DNA of 36,793 nt from an uncultured Verrucomicrobiota bacterium (GTDB lineage: Bacteria > Verrucomicrobiota > Verrucomicrobiia > Limisphaerales > UBA9464): NCBI GenBank assembly GCA_903916195.1, contig CAIWVP010000174.1:1-36793 (forward strand). Direction: 5' to 3'. Position numbers and translations under genes: made by a program. This document shows, piece by piece, positions 26,213 through 35,176 of the stretch (its first letter is position 1; every line of letters starts with the position of its first letter). The notes under the pieces are model-generated. The model had not been told where the DNA came from. It worked only from the letters and a program-made list of their open reading frames with translations, and searched no databases.

Positions 26213-26264
26213 GCGGGCTTGGGCGATGAAACCGTGTGTCATCCCCAAGCCCGCTTTTTCTTTT
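26213..26264 (+). terminator. Rho-independent terminator of giant gene 1
   Basis: GCGGGCTTGGG pairs with CCCAAGCCCGC. Inside, after a bulged C, GATGA pairs with TCATC around a 9-base loop. The run TTTTTCTTTT follows at once. This is a textbook intrinsic terminator. Confidence 0.92.
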
Positions 26265-26541
26265 CCTCTCCCCTCCCCTTCCGGCACTTCACCGAACGGC
26301 AGGAACCCGTTTGCCGGCGGACGTGGACACGTCCGACGACGGCCGTCACCCGATTCACTCCGTCGCGTTGCGGAAAAAGCGGACGCCCCTGGTCCCTTGA
26401 TCCTTCCGCCGGCCTCTGCTCTGGCCTCCTTCAGGCCCACGGTCCCGGTGGCGCTGGCGGGCGGGTCAGGCCGTTGCTCGCGGCTATGCTCGCTACGGAG
26501 ACAGACATCATCGGCGGTTATCCGGCCGCCTCGATGCTCCG

Positions 26542-26968
26542 TTGATCCTGGAAGTCCTCGGGGCCTTTCGCCGGGACGAGGTCTTCGCCATTGCTGCCGC
26601 TAAAAGTCTCGGCATCGGGCGCACCCGCTTCTACGAACTCGACGCCGGAAATCTCCGCGCCGCCGCACGGCATCAAGGAGACCACTGGACTCCGGGCACC
26701 GCCGGCGGCGATCCCGCCCGGACTGACCCTCGGGCGTCGGACCACACAGCGCTGCCCGTGGTGGCCTTATGTCTGGAGCCTCCGCACCGGCATCGAGATC
26801 GACCCCGACGGCCGGGTGCCCATCGGCCGACAACACCTCCGCGGCGGCCTGGATCCCGGAGCACGAGGCATCCATTGTCTCCATCCCGACGGGGCCATCT
26901 CCCTCGTCGCCCGCGAACCCAAACCCGGCGAACGCCCGGCTCTCCTCCTCCAATCCGGCGATCCTTGA
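26542..26968 (+). pseudogene. Internally deleted transposase remnant
   Basis: The first part (26542 to about 26735) reads ILEVLGAFRRDEVFAIAAAK, then SLGIGRTRFYELDAGNLRAA and WTPGTAGGD. This is the N-terminal helix-turn-helix of an integrase-type transposase seen in this phylum. From about 26758 another frame reads WPYVWSLRTGIEIDPDGRVP, then IHCLHPDGAISLVAREP, the C-terminal beta domain of the same kind of protein. The whole DDE catalytic core between them is missing and the frame changes at the junction. It is a non-functional scar lying between the two giant genes. The family assignment is from memory of such sequences. Confidence 0.5.
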
Positions 26969-27487
26969 TCTCGTCCGGTTTTGCCCGCACGCCTGTCCGG
27001 GCTAGCTCGCGCACTGCTCGCCTTCGGTCGCAACACGACACGTAACGGCCACCCCTTCCGCGGGGCCGCCGCGTCGGCTTTGTCGGCGCCGACGACCCGA
27101 AGATAGCAACGAAAACTGCGTGATCACGGCGTCCGGCAGTCCGGTGGCGCTTCTCCGGGATCAGCGAGCCCGGGCGCCGGCACGATGGCTCTCCATCTGT
27201 CGAGGCCTTTCAAGTGCCAAGCAGGTGTCTCTGGAAACCTTAACGTAACTGGTCGGTGGCGGGCTGCGGGCATACAAAGTGAGGCGTTCGTCCAAACCCG
27301 ACGGACAAGGCCGTCGTCCAGACACCGCCGCCCCCACACCTCATGCTGCCGATCAGATTCCGTGCACCCACGGGAAGGCCTCGGCGGATCCGGGCATGAG
27401 GTGCGGATCGCTTCTGCAGGGAGCGAGCGGCGGGGCCGGGAAGATTTCCGCACAGTGCAGTGAACCGTGACTCGTGAAACAACAACA
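26969..27487. other. Intergenic region upstream of giant gene 2
   Basis: About 520 bases with no gene. The promoter and leader of giant gene 2 must lie at the right end. The only structure noted is a 10-bp inverted repeat, CACCTCATGC (27337-27346) and GCATGAGGTG (27394-27403), with 47 bases between. No Shine-Dalgarno stands out before the ATG at 27488. Confidence 0.45.
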
Positions 27488-30400
27488 ATGAAACTACACA
27501 CTCCATCCGTCCGCCGCGCCGTCCTCATGGCGTTGGCGTCATCGGCCTCCATGGCCGTCTGGGCGCAGACGGCGATCCCCGCCAGCTTCGCTCACCCGCG
27601 CTCCACCGCCACGGCCGCCAACCGCGGCTTCGCGGTCCGCGTCGTCCAAGCCTACAAGGATGCCGGCACACTGGCCAACAGCAACGCCCGCACCGAGGCG
27701 CAGCTCGCGGGCACGTTGATCAACTCGCTGACCGGCCTGCCGTTCGTGGACGTCACCGACAAGACCGGCTTCAGCGCCGACGGCGTCTACACCGAGACGG
27801 CGGTCATCGACTACGAGAAGGGCGGCGGCGCCACCGCGGCGTTCCCCGGCATCCCCTCCGGTTCCGACAACACCGACAACATCGCCTTGGAAGCGGTCGC
27901 CTTCCTCGACCTCGACCCCGGCACCTACACGATGGTCGTCAACAGCGATGACGGGTTCCGGGTCACGGCCGGGCCTGATTCTCGTGACCAGCTCAACTCC
28001 ATCAAGCTCGGCGAGTACGATGGCGGCCGCGGTGCGGGCGACACGTCCTTCACCTTCAGCGTCTCCGCCGCGGGCATCTATTCCTTCCGCCTGACCTACG
28101 AGCAGGGCGGCGGCGGCGCCAACGTCTCTTGGTTCGCGGCACCGTCGACGGCTGCCGACCCGCATGTGCTGGTCAATGCCGCGGACGGCATCAAGGCCTA
28201 CAGCACCCTCGTCGGCGGCGTCGCGCCCTATGTCGCGCTCGCCAATCCGCTGCCTGGCGCCACAGGCGTCTCGCCCGCCACGCTCGTCAACTTCATCCTC
28301 GTCGACGGCACCCCGGCCAAGGTCAATCCGGCCTCGGTCGCTCTCTACTTCGACGGCGTGAAGACGGCGTCCACGGCGTCCAAGGCCGGTTCCAAGACCA
28401 CCATCAGCTATGATCCGCCCGGATTGTTGGACGTCCTCAGCAAGCACACGGTCAAGCTGACCTTCGCGGACGACGCCACCCCGGCGAACCTGCGCACCAA
28501 CGAGTTCACCTTCGAGTCCGCCGCGTTCGGCAACCTCAAGCTGCCCGCTCCGATCTATCTCGAGACCTTCGATTCCATCGCCGAGGCGACGCTTCCGGCC
28601 GGTTGGACCGCCGAGAACCACACCGATGTCCGCACCGAAGGGCTCGACCTGAACAACCCGAACTCCGATTCCTACCTCGGCTGGACGGTCATCTCCTCGA
28701 ACCGTATGTGGTTCATCGGTGAAGGCGCCAAGACGCCCGAGGCCGCCACCAATAACCCGGTCCTCGGCGTTCCCGAACAGGCCCAATGGGAGGCGCTCCG
28801 CCGCTTCACCGTGGGCGAACAGTACGTCAACGGCGAGCGTGTCACCTCGCTCGTGACCAACAACTTCGCCTACGCTGAAACCGACCAGCGGGGCGGAAGC
28901 CAGGTCCAGTACCTCTTCACCAAGGACTACGACCTGACCGGCAAGACCAGCATCTATCTCTCGTACCACAGCATGTACGAGCAGAATCAGGACAACATGG
29001 CCTCCGTCGAGTACTCCATCGATGCCGGCAAGACCTGGTTGCCCGTCGTGATCATGGTCGACGGCGTGGACATCAAGCTCGATGCCAACGGCAAAGCCCT
29101 CGGCTACGAGACGTTGATCGAGCCCCAAGGCGACACCGCCAAGTTCACCGATGCCGGCGGCAACGAGGCCGGCGGCTACTACGGCGCCTTCCTCGGCAAC
29201 CAGGACACCAACACCTGGAAGGACCTCGGCCCGTTCATCAGCGCCCGCGTCAACGACGACTTCACCGAGTCCAAGCGCGTCGAGCTCTTCCGCCTGACCA
29301 ATGCCGACAACCAGAAGACCGTCCGCTTGCGCTTCGCGCAGGCCGGCACCGGCAGCTGGTACTTCGGCATCGACGACGTCGGCTTCTACAGCATCACGAC
29401 GGTCGACAAGCCGGTCTTCACGGTCCAACCCGCCGCGGTCTCCCGCATCGCCGGGCTCGCCGCCTCGTTCAAGGGGACCGCCACCGGCGTCGGCGTGACC
29501 TACCAGTGGAACCTCAACGGCAACCCGATCGCCGGGGCCACCACCGCCGCCTACTCGATCACCAAGGTCTCCGCGGCCGACGCCGGTGACTACACCCTCG
29601 TCGCCAGCAACGCCGGCGGACCGGTCACCAGCCAAGCGGCCAAGCTCACCGTCATCGGTTCCCCCGAACCGCTCGACCTCACGCCCGGCCTCGTGACCCA
29701 CCTGACCTTCGACGACACCTACGCCGACGCTTCCGGTAACGGCGTCAACGGCACCGCCCAAGGCACCAAGAACAAGCCCACGTTCGAGACGGGCTTCATC
29801 GGCAAGGGCGTCCACATCACCAACAAGAAGGACCAGTCCCTCGACGCGTACGTCACCTTGGGCTATCCGAACGCGCTCAAGTTCGGCGACGAGGTCACCG
29901 GCACCGACTTCACGGTCTCCATGTGGATCAAGCAGATCAGCCAGGCCGACGACCAGGCGTTCATCTCCAACAAGGACTGGAACTCCAGCAACAACCGCGG
30001 TTGGGGCGTCTTCTCCCAGGGCGGCGGGATCTTCCGCGTCAACCTGACCGGCCCGTCCGGTGGCACCGGCAAGTTCGACAACAAGCCTGCGGCGACCTTG
30101 AACGACGCCGCTTGGCACCTCGTCACCGTCGCGGTCGGACGGAAAGGCACCGTGGATTCCTACGTCGACGGCGTCCTCCTGTCCTCGACCTCCATCGTGA
30201 CCGCGGGCAACATCGACACCGATGACCTCGGCAAAGTCGTCAACATCGGCCAGGACGGCACCGGTATCTACACCGACGGCAACGCCGCCGAGATCGACAT
30301 GGTCGTCGACGACCTCGGCATCTGGCGCCGCAAGCTGACCAGCAACGAGGCCGCGGCCATCTATCTCCGCGGCGTCGCCGGCAAGAGCCTCGACCAGTCC

Positions 30401-30607
30401 CCGGTCGGCGCTCCGGTCGCCTTCACCGCCCCTGTCGTGACCCCGGCCGGCATCGTCCTCAGCTGGACCGGCGGCAACGGACCGTTCCTCGTGCAGCGCA
30501 AACTCGGTGTGACCGATGCGTGGACCGACCTCCAGACCACGTCCGACCGCACCACGACCATCCCGACGGCCTCGTCCGCCGGGTTCTTCCGCATCGTGAC
30601 CAACTAA
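27488..30607 (+). CDS. Giant secreted modular protein with PA14-like, adhesin, Ig-like and LamG domains
   Basis: A 1039-residue exported protein. The signal peptide MKLHTPSVRRAVLMALASSA has cleavage near VWAQ. In order: a PA14-like domain (about 47-217, including YTMVVNSDDGFRVTAG), a beta linker (240-345), a MAM/cleaved-adhesin-like domain (353-635), an Ig-like domain (641-722, TYQWNLNGNPIAGATTAAYS), a LamG domain (732-963, LTFDDTYADASGNGVNG) and the C-module shared with giant gene 1 (985-1036). PA14 and LamG folds suggest carbohydrate binding at the cell surface. The frame continues after the TAA as L-V-P-TGA, matching the end of giant gene 1. I chose the ATG at 27488 for its signal peptide; a GTG seven codons upstream is less likely. 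Confidence 0.85.
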   Translation: MKLHTPSVRRAVLMALASSASMAVWAQTAIPASFAHPRSTATAANRGFAVRVVQAYKDAGTLANSNARTEAQLAGTLINSLTGLPFVDVTDKTGFSADGVYTETAVIDYEKGGGATAAFPGIPSGSDNTDNIALEAVAFLDLDPGTYTMVVNSDDGFRVTAGPDSRDQLNSIKLGEYDGGRGAGDTSFTFSVSAAGIYSFRLTYEQGGGGANVSWFAAPSTAADPHVLVNAADGIKAYSTLVGGVAPYVALANPLPGATGVSPATLVNFILVDGTPAKVNPASVALYFDGVKTASTASKAGSKTTISYDPPGLLDVLSKHTVKLTFADDATPANLRTNEFTFESAAFGNLKLPAPIYLETFDSIAEATLPAGWTAENHTDVRTEGLDLNNPNSDSYLGWTVISSNRMWFIGEGAKTPEAATNNPVLGVPEQAQWEALRRFTVGEQYVNGERVTSLVTNNFAYAETDQRGGSQVQYLFTKDYDLTGKTSIYLSYHSMYEQNQDNMASVEYSIDAGKTWLPVVIMVDGVDIKLDANGKALGYETLIEPQGDTAKFTDAGGNEAGGYYGAFLGNQDTNTWKDLGPFISARVNDDFTESKRVELFRLTNADNQKTVRLRFAQAGTGSWYFGIDDVGFYSITTVDKPVFTVQPAAVSRIAGLAASFKGTATGVGVTYQWNLNGNPIAGATTAAYSITKVSAADAGDYTLVASNAGGPVTSQAAKLTVIGSPEPLDLTPGLVTHLTFDDTYADASGNGVNGTAQGTKNKPTFETGFIGKGVHITNKKDQSLDAYVTLGYPNALKFGDEVTGTDFTVSMWIKQISQADDQAFISNKDWNSSNNRGWGVFSQGGGIFRVNLTGPSGGTGKFDNKPAATLNDAAWHLVTVAVGRKGTVDSYVDGVLLSSTSIVTAGNIDTDDLGKVVNIGQDGTGIYTDGNAAEIDMVVDDLGIWRRKLTSNEAAAIYLRGVAGKSLDQSPVGAPVAFTAPVVTPAGIVLSWTGGNGPFLVQRKLGVTDAWTDLQTTSDRTTTIPTASSAGFFRIVTN
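30440..30601 (+). repeat. C-module DNA duplicate, copy 2
   Basis: The counterpart of 25597-25758, encoding VTPAGIVLSWTGGNGPFLVQ to FFRIV. In this gene the 3'-UTR cassette follows within about 20 bases, whereas in giant gene 1 a CHRD domain of about 380 bases lies between them. Confidence 0.85.
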
Positions 30608-30627
30608 TTGGTTCCTTGAACAGGACC

Positions 30628-30658
30628 GGGTGCGCCGGTCATCAATACCGGCGCACCC
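30628..30658 (+). ncRNA. Conserved 3'-UTR hairpin, copy 2
   Basis: A perfect 12-bp stem (GGGTGCGCCGGT with ACCGGCGCACCC) and 7-base loop, directly after giant gene 2. It is the same as copy 1 apart from the G-U pair there. Confidence 0.5.
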
Positions 30659-30692
30659 CACAATTTTCCGCTGCTGAGTGGCAGTGGTCACG

Positions 30693-30744
30693 GCGGGCTT
30701 GGGCGATGAAACCGTGTGTCATCCCCAAGCCCGCTTTTTCTTTT
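30693..30744 (+). terminator. Rho-independent terminator of giant gene 2
   Basis: Identical to the terminator at 26213-26264: an 11-bp stem, a bulged C, a 5-bp inner stem and the TTTTTCTTTT tail. It separates giant gene 2 from the convergent cytochrome gene. Confidence 0.92.
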
Positions 30745-30933
30745 CCCCTCCCCTCCCCTCCCGGCACTTCACCGATCGGCAGCAACCTGTTTGCAGGCGG
30801 ACTTGGACACGTCGGCCTTGGCGCGTCCGACACCCTGCTTGTCCGCGATCCGCCGTCCCGCACGCCCATCTTCAGAGAGCGTGGAAAATCGTTGCCTCCG
30901 GGGGGTCGGATCCGGCGACGGCCCACAGCGGGT
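30745..30933. other. Convergent intergenic region after the terminator
   Basis: About 190 bases between the terminator of giant gene 2 and the stop of the cytochrome gene. The left third is still part of the duplicated UTR block. No gene or minus-strand terminator is seen. Confidence 0.45.
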
Positions 30934-32847
30934 TCACTCTTGGATTGTGACCGGCCGCGGGTCTTGCTCGGCGAGCAGCCGCTGGATGAGGGCCTCGTCG
31001 AGCGCGGTGGCCGGAGCCGGGCCGGCGGGGTCCGGTGGCTTCGTCCGGCGCGCTTCGGTCCACCGCGCGAGGACATTGGTCTTGGCCGCTCGCAGGCCGG
31101 AGGCATCGGCGAGGAAATCGGTCTTGAAATCCGCGAAGCCGGGCAGCGTCCGCAACGAACGCGCCGCGACGAACCGGACCGGGCCGTAGCTGTCGTCGAG
31201 CAACCGCGCGACATACGGCGCGCTCCAATCGGTGCCCGAGGCCGCCTGGGCGGGCTTCCATCCGAGATGCCACGCGGTGATGAGGCGCTGGGCGGCGTGT
31301 CCCTTCAACGACCACAGCAGTGAGGCCGGCACGGTCCTCTGCTCTTCCGTCAGCGGGACCTTCGGCTGCCGGTACCACTTCGAGAGCTGCTCCTGGGTCC
31401 ACGCCAGCGTCCGGTCGAGATGGCAGAGGTTGCACGCGTTCGGCGCGCCATCGCGGACGCCGGCCCCGATGCGCGGCGACGCGATCTGGTGCGTCCGGAT
31501 CGCCTTGAACAGCGCGTAGGTCGTATGAGGCATGTGGCAGTCGACGCAATTGCTCCCGGCCGAACCCGCGGCGTGATGCGTGTGCTCGGCGAGGCGGGCC
31601 CCGAAGCGTTCCTCGCGATGGCACTGGACGCACGATGCCGGGCCGTCATGGCCGCGCTTGAGCTGGTCGTCGGGAGGGCTGTCGTGCATCGAGTGGCAGG
31701 ACAGGCAGGTCATCATCCCGCGGGTATGGCACGGGGTGGACAGAAGGGCGGTGTACTCGCGGCCGCCGGCGAGGACCGTGCCGTCGTCCCACCAGCGGCT
31801 CGCATAGAAATCCCGGTTCTTGACGAACTCGGCGCGTTGCTCCGGCGTGGCATCCTTGCCGGGGAACTGGATGTAGTAGCGCGTGCGGTGGAGGTCCTCG
31901 CCCGGGGTGTAGAGCGGACCGCTGCGGGCGGACTCCATCGCGAACTCGTCCCGCATGATGTAGTTGCCGTGGCATTGGCCGCAGACCTGCGTCGAGCGGA
32001 CCGGGTCGAGCTTCGCCGGGTTGACGATGGTCGGATCATTTTCCTTCTTGCCGCCGGGCGCCGCCGGTCCTGCGAGACGGTGCTTGTCGACGTGCGCCTT
32101 GCCGGGGCCGTGGCAGGCCTCGCAGGCGATGCCGAGCTCGCCGACCTTGGACCGGAGCTGGCCCTTCTCGTCGAGGCCGGGGTTGCCGCCGGTGCTGTGG
32201 CAGCGGATGCAGTGGTGGTTCCACTGGGTGACGAACCGCTCCTTGTCGTCCGGTGCCCGCATGAAGGCCTGTTCGCGCGGGATCCACTGGCCGGTCTCGG
32301 GGAGGAACACCAGCGGCAACGTCTGCAACAGGCCCGGATACCGCGGGCTCGTGACCCAGTACGTCTGGTAGTTGTGCGAGCCGGTCGCCATCACCACCGG
32401 TCGCTTGACCCGGGGGATCTTCTCCAGCGGGAGCTTCCGGCCGCCCTGGACCACGTACATCAGCACGTCCGGATCAGGCATCTCGGCGACCAACGTGGCG
32501 CCCTCCGTCGATACCCGGTAATCGAGCCCTCCCGACGGGACCCTGGTGCCGTCGAAGCGGCCCAGGACGGTGTCGGGCGTCGCCGGCTGGGTCATCGTCC
32601 GATGATAGGACCGATGCCAAGAGGCGTGCTCGTCGGCGTGGCATCCCACGCACGTGGCCGAGGTCACGTAGTCGGCCTCGGGCCGCGGCTGCGGAAGCTG
32701 CTTGGCGAGCCACTCCGGGACACGGGCGGTCACGTTCGTCCTGCCCGCCTCGGATCCGGCGGCGGCGAGCGGCAGTAGGCAGGCGGCAAGCAGTGATGCC
32801 CAGCAGGTCGCCTTCGTCAGCCAAGGTTCGATACAGGAGAGATGCAT
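30934..32847 (-). CDS. Secreted octaheme cytochrome c
   Basis: A 637-residue exported protein with eight CxxCH haem-binding motifs: TCVGCH, HCIRCH, ACEACH, VCGQCH, TCLSCH, SCVQCH, NCVDCH and ACNLCH. Many further histidines could act as distal ligands. After the haem region (about 65-490) the C-terminus looks like a HEAT-type helical repeat ([20 protein letters not shown]). The signal peptide is near residues 10-31. Such multihaem proteins move electrons in the periplasm, and some reduce nitrogen or sulfur compounds; no catalytic CxxCK is present. I prefer the ATG at 32847 since it places the signal peptide near the N-terminus; an in-frame start at 32901 is also open. No partner gene is adjacent. 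Confidence 0.87.
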   Translation of the reverse strand: MHLSCIEPWLTKATCWASLLAACLLPLAAAGSEAGRTNVTARVPEWLAKQLPQPRPEADYVTSATCVGCHADEHASWHRSYHRTMTQPATPDTVLGRFDGTRVPSGGLDYRVSTEGATLVAEMPDPDVLMYVVQGGRKLPLEKIPRVKRPVVMATGSHNYQTYWVTSPRYPGLLQTLPLVFLPETGQWIPREQAFMRAPDDKERFVTQWNHHCIRCHSTGGNPGLDEKGQLRSKVGELGIACEACHGPGKAHVDKHRLAGPAAPGGKKENDPTIVNPAKLDPVRSTQVCGQCHGNYIMRDEFAMESARSGPLYTPGEDLHRTRYYIQFPGKDATPEQRAEFVKNRDFYASRWWDDGTVLAGGREYTALLSTPCHTRGMMTCLSCHSMHDSPPDDQLKRGHDGPASCVQCHREERFGARLAEHTHHAAGSAGSNCVDCHMPHTTYALFKAIRTHQIASPRIGAGVRDGAPNACNLCHLDRTLAWTQEQLSKWYRQPKVPLTEEQRTVPASLLWSLKGHAAQRLITAWHLGWKPAQAASGTDWSAPYVARLLDDSYGPVRFVAARSLRTLPGFADFKTDFLADASGLRAAKTNVLARWTEARRTKPPDPAGPAPATALDEALIQRLLAEQDPRPVTIQE

Positions 32848-33012
32848 GGATGCCGGAGGTCGAAAGGTCCCGTGACGCGACCTCCGGAACATGCCCGACA
32901 TGGCTTACCAGTCAGCGCAAAAGTGGGCGCGCCGCGCCCCGGACCGCACGCGGCTTGGACGCTGCCCTCGACTTCGACGGCGTCCCGCCTTAACCATCCG
33001 CGCCTATTTTGT

Positions 33013-34842
33013 ATGTCTGAGCCCGTGCCCACCGCCGCCCCCGCCGCCCCCGAACCGAGCGATTTCATCCGCGACATCGTCGCCGCCGACATCGCGAGCG
33101 GGAAGCACACCCGCATCCACACCCGTTTCCCGCCCGAGCCGAACGGCTATCTCCACATCGGTCATGCGAAGTCGATCTGCCTGAACTTCGGCATCGCCCG
33201 ACAGTTCGGCGGCATCTGCAACCTGCGGATGGACGACACCAACCCGACGAAGGAGGACACCGAGTACGTCGACTCCATCCGCAGGGACGTCGACTGGCTC
33301 ATCGGGGGCTGGGCGACCGACACGCTCGGCCTCAAGCGGGTCGGCGCCGACGACGGACGTGTCGTGGTCGCCGACGACGGACGTGTCGTGGTCGCCGGCG
33401 ACGGACGTGTCGTGGTCGCCGGCGACGCGGAACCCGGCACCGCGCTCGAACCCTTCTACGCCTCGGATTATTCCGGGCGCCTCTACTCGGCCGCCGTCCG
33501 GTTGATCGAGGCGGGCAAGGCGTTCGTCTGCGACCTTTCCGCGGAGCAGATGAACGAGTTCCGGGGCACGCCGACGTTGCCGGGCAAGGACAGCCCGTTC
33601 CGCGGCCGCACCGCCGCCGAGAACCTCGATCTCTTCGCCCGCATGCGCGCCGGCGAGTTCCCGGACGGTGCGCGGACGCTCCGCGCCAAGATCGACATGG
33701 CGTCGCCGAACGTCCACCTGCGCGACCCGGCGCTCTACCGCATCCGCCACGCGGAGCATCACCGCACCGGCTCGAAGTGGTGCATCTATCCGATGTACGA
33801 CTTCGCCCATCCGCTGAGCGACCAGTTCGAGGGCATCACGCACTCGGTCTGCACGCTGGAGTTCGAGGTCCATCGCCCGCTCTACGATTGGCTGCTCGCC
33901 GCGCTGGACCTTCCCGCTCCCCTGCCCCGCCAGATCGAGTTCGCCCGCCTCAACCTCGGCTACACCGTGATGAGCAAGCGCAAGCTGCTCCAGTTGGTGG
34001 AGGAGGACCTGGTCACCGGCTGGGACGACCCGCGCATGCCGACCATCTCCGGCCTCCGCCGACGCGGCGTGCCGGCACAGGCGTTGCGGACCTTCGCCAC
34101 CGCCATCGGCGTGACCAAGTTCAACGGCCTGACCGATGTCGCCGTGCTCGAACACATCGTCCGCACCGAGCTCAACACCGTCGCGCTCCGCCGGCTCGCC
34201 GTGCTCAGCCCGCTCAAGGTCGTGCTCACCAACATCCCCGCGGGCGAGGTCATCGAGGTCGAGGCGGTGGAGAACCCCGGGGATCCATCCGCCGGCACGC
34301 GCAAGGTCCCCTTCACCCGCGAGGTCTACATCGATCGCGACGACTTCATGGAGGTCGCGCCGCCGAAATATTTCCGGCTCCGTCCGGGCGGCGAGGTCCG
34401 GCTCAAGTACGCCTGCATCATCCGCTGCGACGAGGTCGTGAAAGACGCCGCCGGCGAGGTCGTGGAGCTCCGCGGCACCGCCCTGCTCGACACGCGCTCG
34501 GGCGGCCCCGATTCCGGCAAGAAGGTCAAGGGCACCATCCACTGGGTCAGCGCTTCCCACGCCATCGACGCCGAGGTGCGGTTGTACGACCGCCTCTTCA
34601 CCGAGGAGCTGCCGGAGAAGGACGGACGCGATTTCCGCACCGTGCTGAACCCTCGCTCGTGCGTGGTCGTGCAGGCCAAACTGGAGCCGGCGCTCGCGCG
34701 GACGGTCCCCGACACCCGGTACCAGTTCGAGCGGCTCGGCTACTTCTGGCCCGACCCGAAGGATTCGACGGCGGACCGCCCCGTGTTCGCCCGCACGATC
34801 TCGCTGAAGGACGCCTGGGCGAAGGAGACCGCGAAGGCCTAG
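33013..34842 (+). CDS. glnS: Glutaminyl-tRNA synthetase
   Basis: A 609-residue class I synthetase that charges tRNA-Gln. The Rossmann fold has [15 protein letters not shown] with the HIGH motif at 48-51, [10 protein letters not shown], the KMSKS-like loop VMSKRKL near 318-325, and [12 protein letters not shown] with [11 protein letters not shown]. The C-terminal anticodon-binding beta barrels are complete. The anomaly is three tandem copies of DGRVVVA(D/G) at 114-137, inserted before [11 protein letters not shown] where other GlnRS have a short loop. All active-site parts are present, so the enzyme is probably functional. The ATG at 33013 was chosen because the frame upstream is not conserved. 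Confidence 0.95.
   Translation: MSEPVPTAAPAAPEPSDFIRDIVAADIASGKHTRIHTRFPPEPNGYLHIGHAKSICLNFGIARQFGGICNLRMDDTNPTKEDTEYVDSIRRDVDWLIGGWATDTLGLKRVGADDGRVVVADDGRVVVAGDGRVVVAGDAEPGTALEPFYASDYSGRLYSAAVRLIEAGKAFVCDLSAEQMNEFRGTPTLPGKDSPFRGRTAAENLDLFARMRAGEFPDGARTLRAKIDMASPNVHLRDPALYRIRHAEHHRTGSKWCIYPMYDFAHPLSDQFEGITHSVCTLEFEVHRPLYDWLLAALDLPAPLPRQIEFARLNLGYTVMSKRKLLQLVEEDLVTGWDDPRMPTISGLRRRGVPAQALRTFATAIGVTKFNGLTDVAVLEHIVRTELNTVALRRLAVLSPLKVVLTNIPAGEVIEVEAVENPGDPSAGTRKVPFTREVYIDRDDFMEVAPPKYFRLRPGGEVRLKYACIIRCDEVVKDAAGEVVELRGTALLDTRSGGPDSGKKVKGTIHWVSASHAIDAEVRLYDRLFTEELPEKDGRDFRTVLNPRSCVVVQAKLEPALARTVPDTRYQFERLGYFWPDPKDSTADRPVFARTISLKDAWAKETAKA
33352..33423 (+). repeat. 24-bp minisatellite inside glnS
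   Basis: Three head-to-tail 24-bp units (33352-33375, 33376-33399, 33400-33423), each starting GACGGACGTGTCGTGGTCGC. They differ at one base (GAC or GGC in the last codon). Each encodes eight residues in frame and leaves the rest of the enzyme intact. Confidence 0.95.
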
Positions 34843-34911
34843 GCCGATCGGGGCAACGCGCGCGCCGCCCTTCGTCCCACCACGGAAAACCGTCCGCCCG
34901 CCCTCCTGCCG

Positions 34912-35157
34912 ATGACCGTCCCCGTCCATCTCTGGTCCTACTTCCGCGACCTCGCCGGGACCGCGCGCTTGGACGTCGACGTGCCGGACGCCGCCCCGGT
35001 CGAGGACGTGCTCCGAGCGGTCTATGCGCTCCATCCGAAGCTCGGCGCGTTGCGCAACTCGACGCTCATCGCGGTCGGGGTCGATTACGCGAGCGCGGAC
35101 CAGGTCCTCCGGCCGGGCGACGAGGTCTCGCTCTTCCCGCCGGTCCAAGGTGGTTGA
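34912..35157 (+). CDS. moaD: Molybdopterin synthase small subunit MoaD
   Basis: An 81-residue ubiquitin-fold protein ending in the required Gly-Gly (LFPPVQGG). Its C-terminus is thiocarboxylated and donates sulfur to precursor Z (cPMP) to make molybdopterin. Family marks include LWSYFRDLAG near the start, and ALHPKLGAL and RPGDEVSLFPPV later. It is followed 19 bases later by moaE, its partner subunit, so the two should be co-expressed. The length is exactly that expected. Confidence 0.9.
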   Translation: MTVPVHLWSYFRDLAGTARLDVDVPDAAPVEDVLRAVYALHPKLGALRNSTLIAVGVDYASADQVLRPGDEVSLFPPVQGG

Positions 35158-35176
35158 ACCCTGCTCTCGCCGTCCC

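Larger units (their letters stand above)
26143..26332 (+). repeat. 3' untranslated region duplicate, copy 1
   Basis: About 190 bases downstream of giant gene 1 match 30623-30812 at a constant offset of 4480, with about nine mismatches by my count. The block holds two hairpins including the terminator. One mismatch (26174 T versus 30654 C) turns a G-C pair into a G-U pair, so the fold is kept. Confidence 0.9.
30623..30812 (+). repeat. 3' untranslated region duplicate, copy 2
   Basis: The counterpart of 26143-26332 at a constant offset of 4480, with both hairpins intact. Similarity fades after about 30812. Confidence 0.9.

Noticed and set aside
27539..30691. A 1050-codon minus-strand frame opposite giant gene 2
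   Set aside because: Val/Gly/Asp/Arg-rich low-complexity translation with no signal or domain; a mirror of the third-position GC bias of the real gene.
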